Positions 10,053-24,956 of a stretch of DNA of 64,000 nt are shown here, in pieces (the stretch's first letter is position 1; each line of letters begins with the position of its first letter). The stretch covers positions 114,221,757 through 114,285,756 of the forward strand of contig CANTUZ010000001.1 of assembly GCA_947846985.1 (NCBI GenBank), written 5' to 3'. The DNA is from Fratercula arctica. Lineage: Eukaryota; Chordata; Aves; Charadriiformes; Alcidae. The notes beneath the pieces were generated by a model, which was not told the origin of the DNA, searched no databases, and saw nothing but the letters and a program-made list of their open reading frames with translations. A program made the position numbers and the translations under genes.

Positions 10053-13000
10053 TATCTGCAACACAAAGGGGAACAGAATCTTTGCATTGAATTTCCTACT
10101 AGTTTTATGGCTGGGATGACAAAAGGAGGAATGACACATTATTTTTTTTGTTATGGGAATCTTCCTTTTTTGGCCTGGACTGTTCCACATATACCTTATA
10201 CACTGAAACAGGGATCAGGTACTCAGCAGGGGTAAGCTCTGAGCAGGACTCAGTGAGAGACCTTTTGAAGCTGCTACAAAGAGCTCACATCCCAGCAAGC
10301 TCATACCATGCCCCAGGCAGAGGGGTTAGCCTGAAGTGGCGAGTGGGCAGAAGTGGGGTGTGAAGGTGACTGACTTTGCCTCTGCATTGCTCAGAGGCTT
10401 CTGCTCTACTTGTGGCCGAGCATGTCTTCTGGATGGCACCTGCGAAAAATGCAGAAGAGCACAAGGAACAGGCTGACTCCAATCAAAGCACTATCTATGT
10501 GAAGAGCAGCTTTTGCCACAGCAGCAGTCCCAGCAGGAGAGCTTTGGCAGCAGCGGGACACCCTCGATGTACGGAGCTGTTAGGAATTGCTGATGGCTAA
10601 GGCTGACATTAGGAGAACACGTACTAAGGAGCTCATCAAGCCGCACGGACATAGAAATGGTTCCCACTGCAAACTAGTCATCCTGGTTCATGGTACACAA
10701 GTAGCGTAAACACCAGCAGAGAGCTACAAAACCTACACAAACCACAACAGCCAGCAGGACAGACTCCATGCCAGGATAAGTCACAGTGAATCAGAGCTGC
10801 ATGATGCGGCCAGCGTAGGAAATGGTTTTCCTCTTTTGAAAACGTTCGCCAGTGCGGCTGGAACAGAGGTAGGCAAACAGCAAATGTCTATGAGACAAAC
10901 AGCCAAGGGAATAACACTTGGGTGTACTGTATCAGCTCTAAAACTGAGCACTTTCCTCCTCAGTGTCACTGCAAAGATGACCAAAACCAGCAGGAAGAGT
11001 AACACCTGAAGGGACAGGTGGTGTGGAAAGCCTAGGAAAATGAATACCATTGTCAAGGTTTGATTTCCCACTTATGCAATGCTTATTCTTTAATCTACTG
11101 GCAAAACAGATGCAACAAAAATAATCAGTGTGTAGACAGTGGGAATATCCTGTGGAAAAAACCTTAGCTTTTCTGAAGAAGTTTCCAAACAATGGTCCAG
11201 TTCTCCTTCAAAATGACATTTAATCAGAAGAAAGAAATGGAGCTACTCAGAATTAGTAAGGAAGTGATCCTATTGTTCTAATGTTATTCTGTTTTACTAA
11301 TGTTATGAGGAATTGGCTCCCTCTGGTTTGGATTTTTCCAGACTGGCACAGGACAGACACAACAATTGAAGAATACCAGTAGGACTATAAATGGAATAGA
11401 ACTGTAGTTTCTCCAGTTAGTTATGCCTGTATCTCACGTACCAAAACAGCAAAAAAAAAAAAAAAAAAAAAGGCAAGGGAGGGAGCTATGTTGACATGGA
11501 GTTAGGGTTGAGAGTATGTATTAGTAAATTTAGGGTAAGATACAACCCAGAGCACTGTAAACCCTCAGAGCTTAGCATTAACTTGAAAAAAAACCCAAAG
11601 AAACAAAAACAAAGAAATACTGTAGCTCTGGAAATGCAGAGCTAAGGGGACTCAAAAAAATGTGATTTTGTTGTACAGTGCCAGTGTTGACCAAAAGCAT
11701 GATTATAGTTATGTCATTTTGATGTTTAAAACAAAGGACCCTACCCTGTCCTGCAAGCCACCATGGTAATTCCCCATGGCAGTGGGAATCTGTCTCTGCA
11801 CTTTCAGATGCCTCCATCTTTGCTTTAACCTTGAGCCTGAATCTCAAAATTTCTATTCGTAGCACATCAAATAGTTACTTCCATCCACCCACAACAGTTT
11901 TCTATGAAGTTTACATTTCCATCTTCATCAATATATTTTCCAAATCTCTTGCATAATTCAAATATTTGAATATTCCCAAAGATGTGCATTTCATATGAGA
12001 TGAGTTCTGCCACGTCAAAGATCTCACGCTCACCGATTCCAACCTGTCTCAATAAACACTTACATGGGTATTTATTTTACTTAACCTTAAAGCAAAGCAG
12101 CTCAGCTTTGTTGTGTAGACGATCCTTATATTTTCTTGTTTTTGTGAATTTGTATACAGATAAACAACATTCAGGATCTGACATTTCACTTTGATTGCAA
12201 GTTGCTGTAATTAAGAACCAAAGCTTTATGAATTTTAATCATCAGCTGTAAGTGGTACATTATCTCTAGTTCACAATGAAAGCAATCAAGTGGACAAGAT
12301 ATTTTTAGAGACATTACTGTGGTAATATTACATTAAGTAGCGGTTAGTATACTATTTTCACACCCAGTGATTTCACACATTAATGCGGCTATAGATCAGC
12401 GTTAATGACAAGAGAAAGTTATTTTTCAAGTAGTATGAGAAGGGTGGTTAAAAGAGCTACTGGGGATTTACACTTCAGCAGCAGGAGGGGCACCTCAGCG
12501 GGGCTGCAGCTGAAGACACTCCAGCAGCAGGAGCTGCTTCCACTTCTCCTGCACGCAGAGGCAGAAGCCCCCCTTGTCCCAGGTGGATATGGGTTAATGA
12601 CAGGGGCAGCATTTTCTCCCTGCCCCTTGGGAGGGAAGGAAGGGCAAGGACAGGAGGAGGGGAGAGCAAGACAAAGTACCCCAATGCTGCCACTTAACCG
12701 CAAAGCTGGCGAGAGAAATCACATACCACATCTTGCCCAAGGCTGCCACTCGAGCAACACAGCACTCCCTCCTTTCAAGGAGGGCACAGTAAAGAGAAAA
12801 AATCCGAGACACCCTGCGGCTTAAAGGAAAAAAAGGCAGGGAATTTGGCACATTTTAAAGTTTCAGTGTACTCTACACGGATACGACAACACTGTTTAGA
12901 TAAACCTGTAAATACAGACATCTCTTCTTCCAAGGCAGGAGGGACTAATGCACAAAGCACACGGCCCTTAAAGGAGCACATTTAAGGTACTGTTGTCTTG

Positions 13001-14877
13001 CTGAAGGATACCAGTTCATCTGAAAAGTGTTTGTCTGAAACTAAGGCTAATGAGAAACACTGTTCTGAGGAGGAGAAATTCTTCCTTCTTCCTAGAGTCT
13101 CAGATCTGGGATAACAGGAGAAGCTCCAGAAGCCCCACCCCAGACCTGCAGACCATTTTATTTTACTACAGAGGTCCTACGGTGATGGCAGGGCTGGGAT
13201 TCGTAGAGCTCAGCAGCTAGTTGTAACAGACAGAGAGTATGCTACGTTGTCTGGGTGTCACAGTGGCATATAGCTGTTGCCACAGCATCCTGGAGTCTGT
13301 TGGAAAAGCCCTCACAGAAAGCCGGTTCAGCTCCACAGAAGGTGGCACTCAGAGGCTGACGCCTCTACAGCCACAACTTGCTGGGACCAGCATCACAGCA
13401 GCACTTTGCAATTCCAGTTCAAACCATCTGGTTATGCAGGACAGATGTTGATGACAGGTCATCCAGAAAATTTATATGGCACCCAGATGCGGTAATATAA
13501 TGGCCTCTTTCGCTGCTTTTACCTCACACAGCACCAGTTACATCCCAGTAATGGGCCTGCCCTCAAATTCATTGAATTATTGAACGTTAATATAGAAAGG
13601 TTGGATCACTACTGCTCTGTGATACAGAGAAGTGGTATGGAAATACTGATCAGGTTTTACGTATAGGTCAAAATGTCCCCTACAACGTTTGCCTTCCTTT
13701 TGCTATAGGATAACCCAAGCAGCTCTGCCACAGGACAACCTGCAGAGCTCCAAGTTCTGCACCCTAAAGTAAGAGAGGACTCCTACATTTGAGCAATAGG
13801 CAATGCCCTCTGACCTACTTGAGAACTAAAGAATTATTTTTTTTCTCAGGATCCTGTAGATGCCTTCAGAAAGCAGCATTTAACTACTTATCGAGGGCCT
13901 ATCAGACAGACTATATTCACAGAATTGTCCCTGCAGTGCACACAAAGACTGTACAACTTGGCAAAAAAGGATGTTTAAACAAGAAATAGACAGAACAGGA
14001 AAAGGTCTGCTTGAGAAGATGAGAAAAATACACGCTGTTAATATACCTGTACAGAAAAATCCAATACGCTGTTTGCTCGTTGCCTGGCTTTTGAGGCTCT
14101 GTTGGGTTGTTTCTATGTGGAGAAGAAATCAGTTGCATCAGCAAAGCGTTTCTTGCTACGCAGCCTCTGTCTTTTGTTCCAGTCCTGTTTCCCTACATGC
14201 TGTGGAAACACACAAAGACAGGCGGTTTCCCTGTGCAGAAATTGGAGTCTGCCTTTGGAGCAAGCGCTGCCTCTTGTCCCTCGCCAGGCCATGCTCCCAG
14301 CTCTTCCCACCGCACTTCCTGGCAGCAGCTCCCCAGCTCCCTGTCCCCTGTTTTCCAAACAGCTCGTTTGAAACTAATGGGACCTTATGCTCAGGGCTGT
14401 GGCGTGGGGCACCGGCTTCATCTGTGCCCTCTCCCACCACAGGAAAGAAAATGCAATTGCTCTGTCATTAGGTCAGTCTGAGGATGATTTACATATCCAT
14501 CTATGCCTATAATTAAAAATAGATAATGATAGGAAAACATTAGTGTTGTATAATGGAGTGAGAGCATTCTTAATGATTTATCCAGACCTGTATGTATAGA
14601 AAGGTCTGCACTTACATCACACAGGGCTATCTTCACTGCCTCCTTTTGCCTTTCCAGAGTTAGTTATGTGTAAAATGCTAATTTGGCATCAGTTGGCACA
14701 TGTAGAGGTGTCTCTGCTAAGTGTGAGAGACACAGGGAACAGACACCTTTCTCTCGTTCCCTTACATCAAAATGCAAATTTCTCCTTTGGACTTCTGTGC
14801 AAACCGGGACTCAAGTCAGTACTCTGTTTATGACGGTGCCACACAAGGATGCTTCGGAGGAACATGTAAGAGCATCT
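10053..14877. other. Non-coding stretch, no gene recognised
   Basis: Mostly AT-rich unique sequence with an A21 run at 11451-11471. One minus-strand open frame at 11867-12052 reads like an exon but matches nothing I know. The GC-richer parts (12.5-12.7 and 14.1-14.4 kb) hold overlapping open frames on both strands and no recognisable protein. Confidence 0.45.
11451..11471. repeat. Poly(A) run, 21 nt
   Basis: Uninterrupted A21. No retrocopy could be recognised immediately upstream. Confidence 0.9.
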
Positions 14878-15780
14878 CCAAGAATCACAAAATCATTGAG
14901 GTGGGAAGTGACCTCTGAAAATTGCCGAGTCCAACCCTGGTCAAAGCGGGGTCAACTAGCGCAGGTTGCTTAGGACTGTATCCAGTCAGATTTTTTAATA
15001 TCTTAATGGACAGAGGCTTCTCAACCTCTCTGGACAACCTGTTCAACCCCTTATCACAGAAAAAAAAGAAAAAAGGGAAAAAAAAAGTGTTTTCTTATGT
15101 TCAGATAGAACTTCCTGTGCTTCAGCTTGTGCCTGTTGCCTCTTGTTCTTTCACTACATACCAGTCTGGCTCTGTCTTCTTTACTGCTCCCTCCCCCCCA
15201 ACAGGCATTTATACGCATTGATAAGATCCCCCTGAGCCTTCAGCTGTCCAGCTCCAGGCTGGACAGTCCCAGCCCTCTCAGCCTTTCCCCATGTAAGAAA
15301 CAGTCCAAGCCCTTAATCATCTTTCTGTCCCTTTGCTGGACTTGTTCCAATAGCCCATGTCTGTCTTGTATTGGGGAGCCCAGAACTGGACACCACTCCA
15401 CATGTGTCTCACCAGTGCTGAGCAGAGGGGAAGGATCACCTCCCTTGAACTACTGGTGATGCTCTTCCTAAAGCAGCTCAGGAGCTGTTGGCCTTTTTTG
15501 ACACAAGGGCACATTGCTGGCTCATGTTTAACTTGGTGTCCGCCAGGACCCACAGGTCCTTCTCTGCAAAGCTGTTTTCCAGCCTCTCAGCCCCTGCCAT
15601 GTACTGGTGGCATGGGGTTATTCCTGCCCAGGGACAGAGCTTGGCACTTCTCTTTGTTGAACTTCATGAGACTCTCTTTGGCCCATTTCTCCAGCCTGTT
15701 GAGATCCCTTGGAATGGCAGCACAACCATTTGGAATACTCTGCCTTCCGCAGAGAGCTCTGACCAATACCAAAAAGTTAG
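14878..15780 (-). mobile_element. CR1 LINE fragment, degenerate
   Basis: The left end carries the CR1 3' tail in reverse orientation (AATCACAAAATCATTGAGG followed by GAAGTGACCTCTGA). Scattered CR1 reverse-transcriptase peptides follow on the minus strand in broken frames: [16 protein letters not shown] near 15480-15430 and FNKEKCQALSLGRNNP near 15650-15600. Many indels, including an A-rich insertion near 15060-15087, mark an older copy than the one at 9 kb. Confidence 0.9.
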
Positions 15781-16429
15781 AGGCTGGCTTAAATCTTGAA
15801 AGGACAAAGCGTCGTTACCTTGAAAAAGACAAGCACTCCTCTTAGTCATTTGAACGTCTAAGCACCCTTAAGAAGTATATCTGAGAAGTACTTAGCTACA
15901 TGCAGATCAATGTACCGTCACTATGAGATCACTGTATGACTCAAAAGTCAAAAGTAGAAAATCGGGAGAGCTTTTTCAAAGAAATAAAACCTTTAAGGAG
16001 TTGCCAGGCTTGCTACAGAGGTCATACCTGTTCCAAAAGACTTAAATCCATAGGGTTTTTTTCAACAATCTGCTGACACTATTTCTGTAATACTCCAGCT
16101 TTAAGGCCAGGAGGTGCCTTGGCCTGGTAGCTGTCTGGCAAGGTGCCATAAATACTTAAAGAATTTCCTTGAGCAGATCATCTCCCTTTAAATGTTTATG
16201 GATTTTACAGCTAGAGCATGGAACTTCTACAACCTATGAGTAAATTCTGCTGTTAGGCGTATTCTACATGTCCCCAGCCTTTGGAGACTTTTCTTCGTAA
16301 CAGATTTTACACTTGGAACATTTCACAATCTGTGAAAGCAAATTGTTCTTGACTGTCAGTTGGGGGAGGGAGAAATTTCATACCCAGTGAAGTTATTGCT
16401 ACTTCTCCATCAAACCGGAGAGATGCATC

Positions 16430-16700
16430 AAGCTAGATTTTTGTAGAGAACTCTCCCAGAACTTTTATTATTCAATATTTTCATTAATGACAAGAATGAA
16501 GGAACAGAGGCTGATCTTATTAAACTTTCAGATGGCACCTTGCTGGGAGGGGCTGCAAATATGCTGGAAAACAGACTTAGTATTCAAAACAGCTTTGATT
16601 ATCTGAGAAAGTCAGGGGGAAAAAAAAGATTATATTCAAAAAAGACATGCAAAATTCTACAGTTACTTCAGAAAAATCAGCTATTCAAATGTAGTAGACA
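16430..16700 (+). mobile_element. CR1-like LINE fragment, plus strand, very old
   Basis: A plus-strand reading gives FNIFINDKNEGTEADLIKL, then a short stretch that includes GGAANMLE. This parallels the CR1 segment [29 protein letters not shown]. No tail is recognisable and the borders are approximate. Confidence 0.65.
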
Positions 16701-19700
16701 GGGATAGGACTAGCTACAGAGGAGCTACAATGCCAGCACTGGAAGACGGGATTTGGACTTACCATGGAGGCAAACCCAAAATGAAGCCAAAAGTTCCTAT
16801 TAGTCTGAGCAGACTCCATCACTGCATGTCTTTAAGAAAAGGGCAAATGTTGGTCAAGAATGACATGTACAGCTAGCCATGCTATCAGATGGACTAGAAG
16901 GCATCCCAATGCATCTTTCAGTCCTATTTTCTGAGTTTTCAGTGATACAGTATTTGACAAGAAGAAAAGTTTCAATGCTTGTTTCAGACTGGTGGGTGCT
17001 TCTGAGCCATGCCCTATCATGACTGACAGACCGTCTCAGTATCCCTTTTACGATAGATCTAGCCCTATGACAATAGGAGGTAACAAGACAACCAATAGTA
17101 ACTACTTCTTTCAGAAGTCTCTTCCAGAAGCTCTGCTCTGATCAGTAAAAGCCTTTCTCAGATTTTCTACCTAAATTGAGTCAAGATCAGTTTCTACCTT
17201 TTCTCTTTAATTTCTTTCCTTTAATTAGAATTTCCCCCCAAGCTTCCTACTTCTCTTCTAGTCTTCTCAATATATTTCAGTAACCAGCTATCAGGCTCAG
17301 GATTTGCCTTGCTTTGAGGACTGAGTAAGCCAAGTGCTTTTAGCCTTGTGGGTACTCTACACAGCACAGCTGCTTGCAGCACATGGTCCAAGGGCCTGGA
17401 TTCCTAGCCCAAGGATATTCTTTTCAGTCCGGTTACAAGAAGATGTCCCAGGTTGCTGTACAAGCCGTCTGTTGAATTCTGTGCCAACTGTTTCCAATCC
17501 CTTCTGAATGCATGCATCTCTCGCTCCTCAGATCTTCAATAGCTGGTAATTATTCACCTTTTATAAACTGTAGGGTTTACCTGACAGGTAAAGTACCACT
17601 ATTATTTTTGTAGCACAGGCAGTGCAGGGGGTGCTCTGAGGTCATGTGTTCGAGTTGCTTAGGACCTGCTACAGATTGGGGATTAGTCTACAGCAAAACA
17701 AAGACAATAAGGAATGTAGCTTATGGTCTGCAATGCCCTTGAAAACTTTTGAAATGTCTCATCTCTGATGGCCCTTCTATGATTTCTTTATCCTTTCCCA
17801 GTCTCCCTCTGTGTGTCTTACCTTTTATTTTTCCAAATTGGAGATAGAGACTGATCAACATTTTCAACAACCATCCCCTTTCCTGTTGGTGATAGCTCGT
17901 TCAAGGCGGCCAAGTCCCTGAACTGCTCTCTAACCATCTGCTCTACAAGAACATCAGGGAAAGATGTGACGCTCTGACGTTACCGCCAACGTGCTATTCA
18001 TTTAAATAGTGTAGTGGGATGCAAAGTTGGAGTGGAAGACTCAATCTCTAAAAGAGAACTCCAGCTCTGATAACTGTTCAAGTCAACGGAACAGCAATAG
18101 GGATTAAGTTACCCTAAAGATTTTCCTCACGGCAAATTGTTCTCAGAAAGTAGGTTGTTCTCTCCTCTCAACTTATATAGACATGAGTACTGAAGAATCC
18201 AGCTGATTCATAGACCAAAAGGTGTGCCAGACCTGAAAGAAGCCTACCACAAGCAAGAGGCTTAGTGAGAGAAAGGATTTTTTTAAACCCTGGAGAAGTT
18301 CTGATTTGAATTTGCTTCTCCCTGTTTTTAATACACTCTTTAGCTGAACCAGAAAGAACATTCTGGATGTCCAGCTAAGAGAGGTATTACCGTGAAGAGA
18401 AAATCCTACTCCCGGGAAGACATAAAGTAGTAATGCTTTGGAGACCTTCCTATCCTATTAGATATGGAATAAGAAGTTGTCCATCTTACTGCCACTTGAG
18501 ACCCAGCTCTTATAAAGTTTGAGGAAAGTAAACTAATCACCATTAGAAAACAAGGGCCAGTAAGTGATAATTAAGTAGCTCGGGGATCTATTAAAAAAAC
18601 TTTAGAAATCAATGTTTACACTATGTAGTTACAAATTAGCTGCAATGGGCATTGTTAAGAAACCATTTTTATAAGACAAACACTGAACATGTGCACATTA
18701 GAAGAGTTCTCCCATGATTAGAAATCACAGCACAACTCATTTTATCCCATCCCTAAATTAGAAACTTAATGCCTCAGTTTATTAGCAGAAGAAAATTCTA
18801 TTACATTCAAGCAATGTTAAGATACAGAAAAGCGCAATTTTTGTGCAGCTCTGCAAAAAAAAAGCAGTTGGAACAAAGCTGCTCACAATTACAGCTCAAT
18901 GCTTCAATGATTTAACAACTTGAATGAATTAACATCTAAGGGGTCACAAACATCTAGGAATTCTCCAGCAATGACGGTCTTCAGGAAACAAAGTATTTGA
19001 AGCAATGACACTGGTAGTGACAAGTTCTGAGACCTTTGGAGGAACTAGAGCCCTCTCAAACCTCGTTCATTTGTATGCAAACATGCCATTTGCTGCCAGT
19101 TGAATTAGCACATAAGAGTTCCCACATTCCACGTTGTTTAGGAATTACTCCTAACCAGGAACCCTGAAGAGTTTGCATTAATTGCTGTCTGAGCTGTAGC
19201 TGATCGGTGCTGTTCAGTGTGAGCCTCTGTGCAATGGCACCTCCTCAGAGAGCTTCTGAGAGGTATAGGTCCCCAGAGCTTCCTTGGGGAGCCGAGTTCA
19301 ACTAACGGACAATGGCAAGTATATACAAGCTGTCTGCTCCCTAATAAATGTCTCGTTGTCCCAGGTGTCCCATGTTGTCACCTGTGTCCTCTGGAAAACC
19401 CATATACCATGGTTAGTTAGCACAAAGCCCAGTACTTCTAGCTGCTCGCCTTTCTGAACTACAGCCCCTCTAACCTGACACCACCACCACCGTGAAAGGC
19501 AGCAATTTACGCTCTCCTGCTGCCTTCTGGAATTTGGGAAACGTGAATCTATTTCTCCACAGCATGCACTGTCTAAAACAACCACTTCACACGATCATGA
19601 ATTCTCCACAGAGCACAGCCCATCTGTAATTGTTGTTCCTTGCTGTTACTAGGCATCTATATCACTTGTGAAACGCTGCCAATCCCAGGCTACAAAATCA

Positions 19701-22700
19701 TACCACGTTTTTGTTCCACTTTTTCTGTTTACTTATCTCAATCAACCCACCCATATACGATACTGGTTTCTGCTAGCACAGATGTGACAATCCACTGCAA
19801 CTGAGTAGTGCCAGAAGTGCAACAGATTGACATTGCCCCCTTTCTGGCAGTATTTCGACATCACTTTCCACCAGCGTTGGTAGGCTTAGGCACTGGGGAT
19901 TAGCTGTGATACACATAAGCTTGTACTAAACTGCAGTTCATTCACAGACATTATTGTTATGTATATGAAACCCACTGTTAGATACAAGTGACCTGCTCCT
20001 TTACAATGCTTCCAGTAAAGACTAGCCAGCGATATGAAAATGGCTGCTCAGGGCTCCCACATCAAGCTGATGCAAGCCTACTTCATTAACTTCCTTCTAG
20101 AGGGTGAGTGTTTCCCACCAGCATGCACTCCTCCATTTAACATCACTTGTATTTCTGACTATTGAGGGAGGCAGAGATGTCTCGCACTGCCTTCAGGCTC
20201 TAAATGGCTTTCTGTATCTTTATTTTCCTGCAACACTTCAAGGATAGGTTTTCTTCATGCCTCAGAGAAGTGGTATCTAAATCGTTTTAAACTGAAACAG
20301 GGACAGAATAAGCTGTGCAAATCATTTTCTAGGAGAACCTTAATTACATCCTGCAGTGTCTCGTCCTCAGCAAACCACTAGCAATGAAAGTCTGCATTTC
20401 ATTTGAGAACCAACAGGGCTAGGTTTTTCTGTTTTGTTTTCCCCAATTGACATATACATAATCTAGCCTGGGACTTTGTTCCACAGCATTTTTGTCAAAG
20501 GCACTAGAGAGTATGCTTGCAACTACTAAATCTTTCTCAGGTTCACATTCAATTTGCAAGTTATACAACTGTAGCTAAAGAAAGAGATGTTCTGTTTGCA
20601 GGAAGGTGTTTGCCAGATCCCCACTGGCAATGGCAAAAAGTGATTTATGATCAGTTTTAGTTAACATGGCCTCTCAAACAGATTTTAAAAAGTCTTTACA
20701 GCCATGGCCTAACGCCAAGGCCTCTTCTGTAGGAATAGACTCAGTTTTAGCTTGTGTTGGTGCCCTGCAACTCAAATGCAAAGGCAAATGGGTACAAATA
20801 TTGAACACATCCTCCTGATGAGACAAAGGGCTTTTTACCTTCCGAATCTACCAGATCCTCCCACGCTCCACCATTGCAAATCTGTGCCTTTTCCAGTGTG
20901 TTGTTTGTGCAGGGGTGTTGATGACTTTTAATTATTCATTTCATCCTTCCGTGCAAGAGTCCCACATTTTCTTAACTCCTCCAAGAAAGGTGGATTTGCC
21001 TGTTCCTGTTTTTAGGGGCACAAATAAAAAGCCTTAAATATAATCCTCACCACATGTTTATATGTGCACTTACATACACGGTTCACAATAAACAGGTGCC
21101 CCTCTTCCTTTTTGGGGCTGCTACACTCTGTTGTCAGTATGAAAAATTCTTTATAATACTGTCATCACTGTCATGAACACAGGCATCCCCCGGCACATAC
21201 AAATTCCTCAAGGGATGAAACCACTGCAGTTCTTGCAGCTTCTCTCAGGCACCAGACACAGTTGGTCTGTGCTGCTCCAACAGCACGCACAAGTACTTAA
21301 ACTTTGACCTCGGGCTTGAGCTACAGATGCCTTGGCCAGTTTTTCTTGGATCCTCCATTGTTTCTGTTGCCTTCACAAACCTTCAGGCTGGGCTGAGGGA
21401 TGGGTTACTGACTTCCTTCACTGGCAGACTCAGATGGGGTTTCATCAAGACCGAACTCCGGAGTCTCCTGCACTTGTTTCGCCCAGTCCAACTCAGCAGT
21501 TCTGCAGGTCCTGCAGAGTCTTAGTCTGAGTCTTAGTTCATGACCCCAGCCCTTAATGAGTGTCATACTCTGGTACTACACTTCTCATGCAGTGCTCCAG
21601 TTGCTGTAACAGTTTCATAATTAGCCTCCTTTGCATAAAATAATTGAATATTCAATACCAAACAGCCCCAAGCCAGGCACTGAAGATGTGGCCAGCTTTC
21701 CTGAATCCTGCCAGCAACAGTCCAACACCCCCACAGGGCTGTGTGTTACAGGACACAGCTCAGAGCCAAAGGGAAAAGAAGCTCCACAAGGAGCTCACCA
21801 ACAGGAAACAATCTTGACTCTCTAGAAGCCATGTGGCTTCTTATGGGAAAGACTGGGCTCAGACCCAGAAGTCCTGGTAATGTCAATCAAAGGTTTTGAA
21901 CCTCAGCAGCCCGTGTAGCTTCTTTGCTCCCTCCTCTGAGCTTTGAGACTACCTGCGCCTTTTGCAGCAGCCTAGCCCCACTGACAATCAAGCATGAAAG
22001 CTATATGAAGAGTCACACATCAGCCACCTCACAACTACTGGAAGCTTCATTTACAATGTCTGGATATTTCCCCTTTTACTAGCACTACCTTTTCCAGCTG
22101 CACATAAACCCTCTCTAGTTGTCCATACTTCTGGAGAACTTCAGTGAAGGCAGGATGGCCATTCTGCATATGGAAAATTCACCATCTTTGAGGAGTTCAG
22201 AAAACCTAGGACTTCCATTTAACACAAAAGGATGAATTAAAGGAGAAAAGCCCCTACCAGCACCCCTGCACAAGTAGACGGTAGCCATTGGAAAAGCCAG
22301 AACACAGCTCTGAGAGAAACACAAGATCTTGAAAGCATGTTTTCATTAGCTCAGTCTTATAACCAGCTTAGAGAACCAAACTCTTTCCCAAGCACCCTTC
22401 TTCTAACCTATGTTGAATATGTAAAGCAAGGACACCAGACTTACAGCCAAGTGATTTTCCACTCCAGGCACATGGAACATGATGAAAGTAAATTTGTGGG
22501 TGTTTGTGCTTGATTTGGCAGAGAAAAAAAATGAGGGAGGCACTGCATTTGAGGGAGGGTATCAAAGATCAGAGCCAGATGCTCTTGCACAGAGCTCTGG
22601 ATTTGCAGGAAATTAAGAAGGTAGAGAAGGTGAGGCAAAGGCTGTGTTTGAAGTGAGAGTCAAGGGGTTCTGAAGCTTACAACCATCCAAGGTGCTTGGG

Positions 22701-24880
22701 GGGAAATACAGCGCATGCCAAAACCACACCACAGTGGCCCGGGGTGCTTTCATTATACAAAGCCTGGGAGAGCAGGGGCTGTAAATGTAGCTTCAAAAGG
22801 AGCTTCATCTTAAAGTCTTAGCTCTCAGGGCCTATTAAACATTTATGCTGACTACCACTCCTACTCTTTGCCTCAGAGAAAGCACCCGAAATAACCTTTG
22901 CTACAGAGCAAACTACTACAGCTCTACCGGCTGTGTAGGAGACTAGTGGGGAGCTGTGAGAAACAACCAGAAATGGTGTTGGAACAGCGTGCTGATGTCT
23001 CTATTCAGTCAGCCAGGAAAGAAGCATGAAAATCTGGTCTGGAATCTGAGAAGGAAGACAGAAAACTGTGTGAGGAATAATGGATGGATTACCCATGTAG
23101 AGATGACTAAGAGTGAGGGAGGCCACTGGAGGCAAATATAGATATATAAGAGTATCAGCAATTTTTGCTTTTACCTTACGTAAGGTTCACACTTTTGGGG
23201 GAGTCTTCAGACCAGCCTCCAGTTTTGGATCTATGACTACTGCAGCTGTGAAAGAGACTGTAGAAGAAAAGGAAGAAAGCAGACCCTCTGGAAGAAACCA
23301 AAAGGAAGAGAGAGGGACTCTAGGAGAAGATGGAAAGAAAGGATTAATTCTTCCTATTTGCTAAAAATTCTTTGGCTGTACAAAGGAGTTTAGGATGAGA
23401 CAGCCAGAAGTACTCAAAGTTTTCACTCTAGGAAGCTGTTACTACTAATAGCAGATAATACACACAATATTCACCTATTCCCTCATCGTTCACTCATACA
23501 ATCACCCAGTTACCCAGTTGGAGGACAACCCCAGCTGTATACTCCCTAGAGGGTTGCGCTGACACACCAGCAGCTTCCAAGCAGGTGTTCAGAAAGTCCC
23601 TCAAAGTCATTTCTTTCAATGGATGTACACATAATCTTTGTCTGCACATAGGAGCCCCTGCCCTACAGTCCCACAACCCACAGCTGATACCAACATTCAC
23701 TTGTAGCCTTGCACAGATTGAGCAGACATTTTGTGGCCAGAGTTTATCAGCTCTTGCAGATTCAGCAGGACTTCCAGTCTCTAGAATTTATCAGTCCTCA
23801 GGAAACCTTCACACTCCTTCTCAGCACAGGCTTTTCCACTTTGGTCTGTTTTCTGGTAACTATTTCTCCATCCAAATCTATGGATATCTACAGGACCAAT
23901 TCAGTTTCACACACATGAGGCCTTTATGACAAGTTGATTTGGTGGCTTTTGGGGCTAATCACTTAGCCTGCATGTTGTAGGCACAAACGTAACGTAAATA
24001 TGTCTCCTTCTTCTTAAAGAGCAGCCACAGCACCTCCTCCTGGAACCCAAAACCACCAAGCTGGATTTGAGCTAGGAAAGATGAAGGTTTGGTGTTGACA
24101 TTTGAATACATTGACCCCATGAAGAGGGGACAGGCCTTCCCATACTTAACCTAAGCAAGAAACACCAATCGGCTGGTCTGGATTCATGTTAGGCCAGTGT
24201 TTGCTTAGCCCCATCCTTTTCTACCTATGTTAATTTGGCCGTTTATCAGCATGGCTATTACACCCAGCACTGGGTTAACGAGCCTGTCTCCCGAAGGCTG
24301 ATTCAAACACTAAGTGGAGGGTAGTTTTGAAGACTGTATTCTCAGCAACCATTTTGCAAAAGAGAAGGTCCTGTGCGTTACATCGATGGCCCTCAACCAC
24401 CAGTTCTCAATTCTGCGGTTTCTCTGCTTTCTTGCAGTCCACATCCCTGAAGCTGCTGAGGAGTTTATACAAGTCAACCTAAACCTTTATACCGTAACAA
24501 TGAGACTCACGACTTAATCCTAAATGATCAAATTGAATCAGGCCTTGGTGACAGCAAGAGGTCGAGCCAGGAGAAGGGGCCTCTTACAGGTCGCACAAAC
24601 AGCTTGATGGATTCAGGTGTCCAGGGAAGTTCCCCCCCAAAATCCCAAAGGGAGCGAGTGCCACCAGGCACACGTGATCTGCGTGAGGCTCGTGGGAGGC
24701 ACATGAGTGGAGCTAGGATGTTATTTGGCGGGAGTATGACAGATGCATACTCAGACCTGCTCTGGGCAGTGGGTATTTTTGCAGCACAGACCCCATCTAC
24801 TGTAGGGGACACACACATACACACACACACACCCCCCCAAACGCCATTGCCTTTATTTCCCTAAGCTACAAAAGCCACCT
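16700..24880. other. Non-coding stretch, no gene recognised
   Basis: About 8 kb of moderately AT-rich sequence with no supported exon on either strand. I looked specifically on the minus strand for TMEM39A peptides, because that gene lies head-to-head with POGLUT1 in mammals, and saw none. A (CA)n tract sits at 24809-24832. The AT-rich block near 18.5-18.9 kb might hold a conserved non-coding element, which cannot be judged from one sequence. Confidence 0.45.
24809..24832. repeat. (CA)n microsatellite, one interruption
   Basis: ACACACATACACACACACAC-type tract followed by a C run, just upstream of the POGLUT1 CpG island. Confidence 0.9.
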
Positions 24881-24956
24881 GCGGTGACGACGTGGCCCCC
24901 TACGGGGGTGTCCCTTTGAGCAGGGAGGGACACCGCCGCCACTGAGCCGCCGCGGA

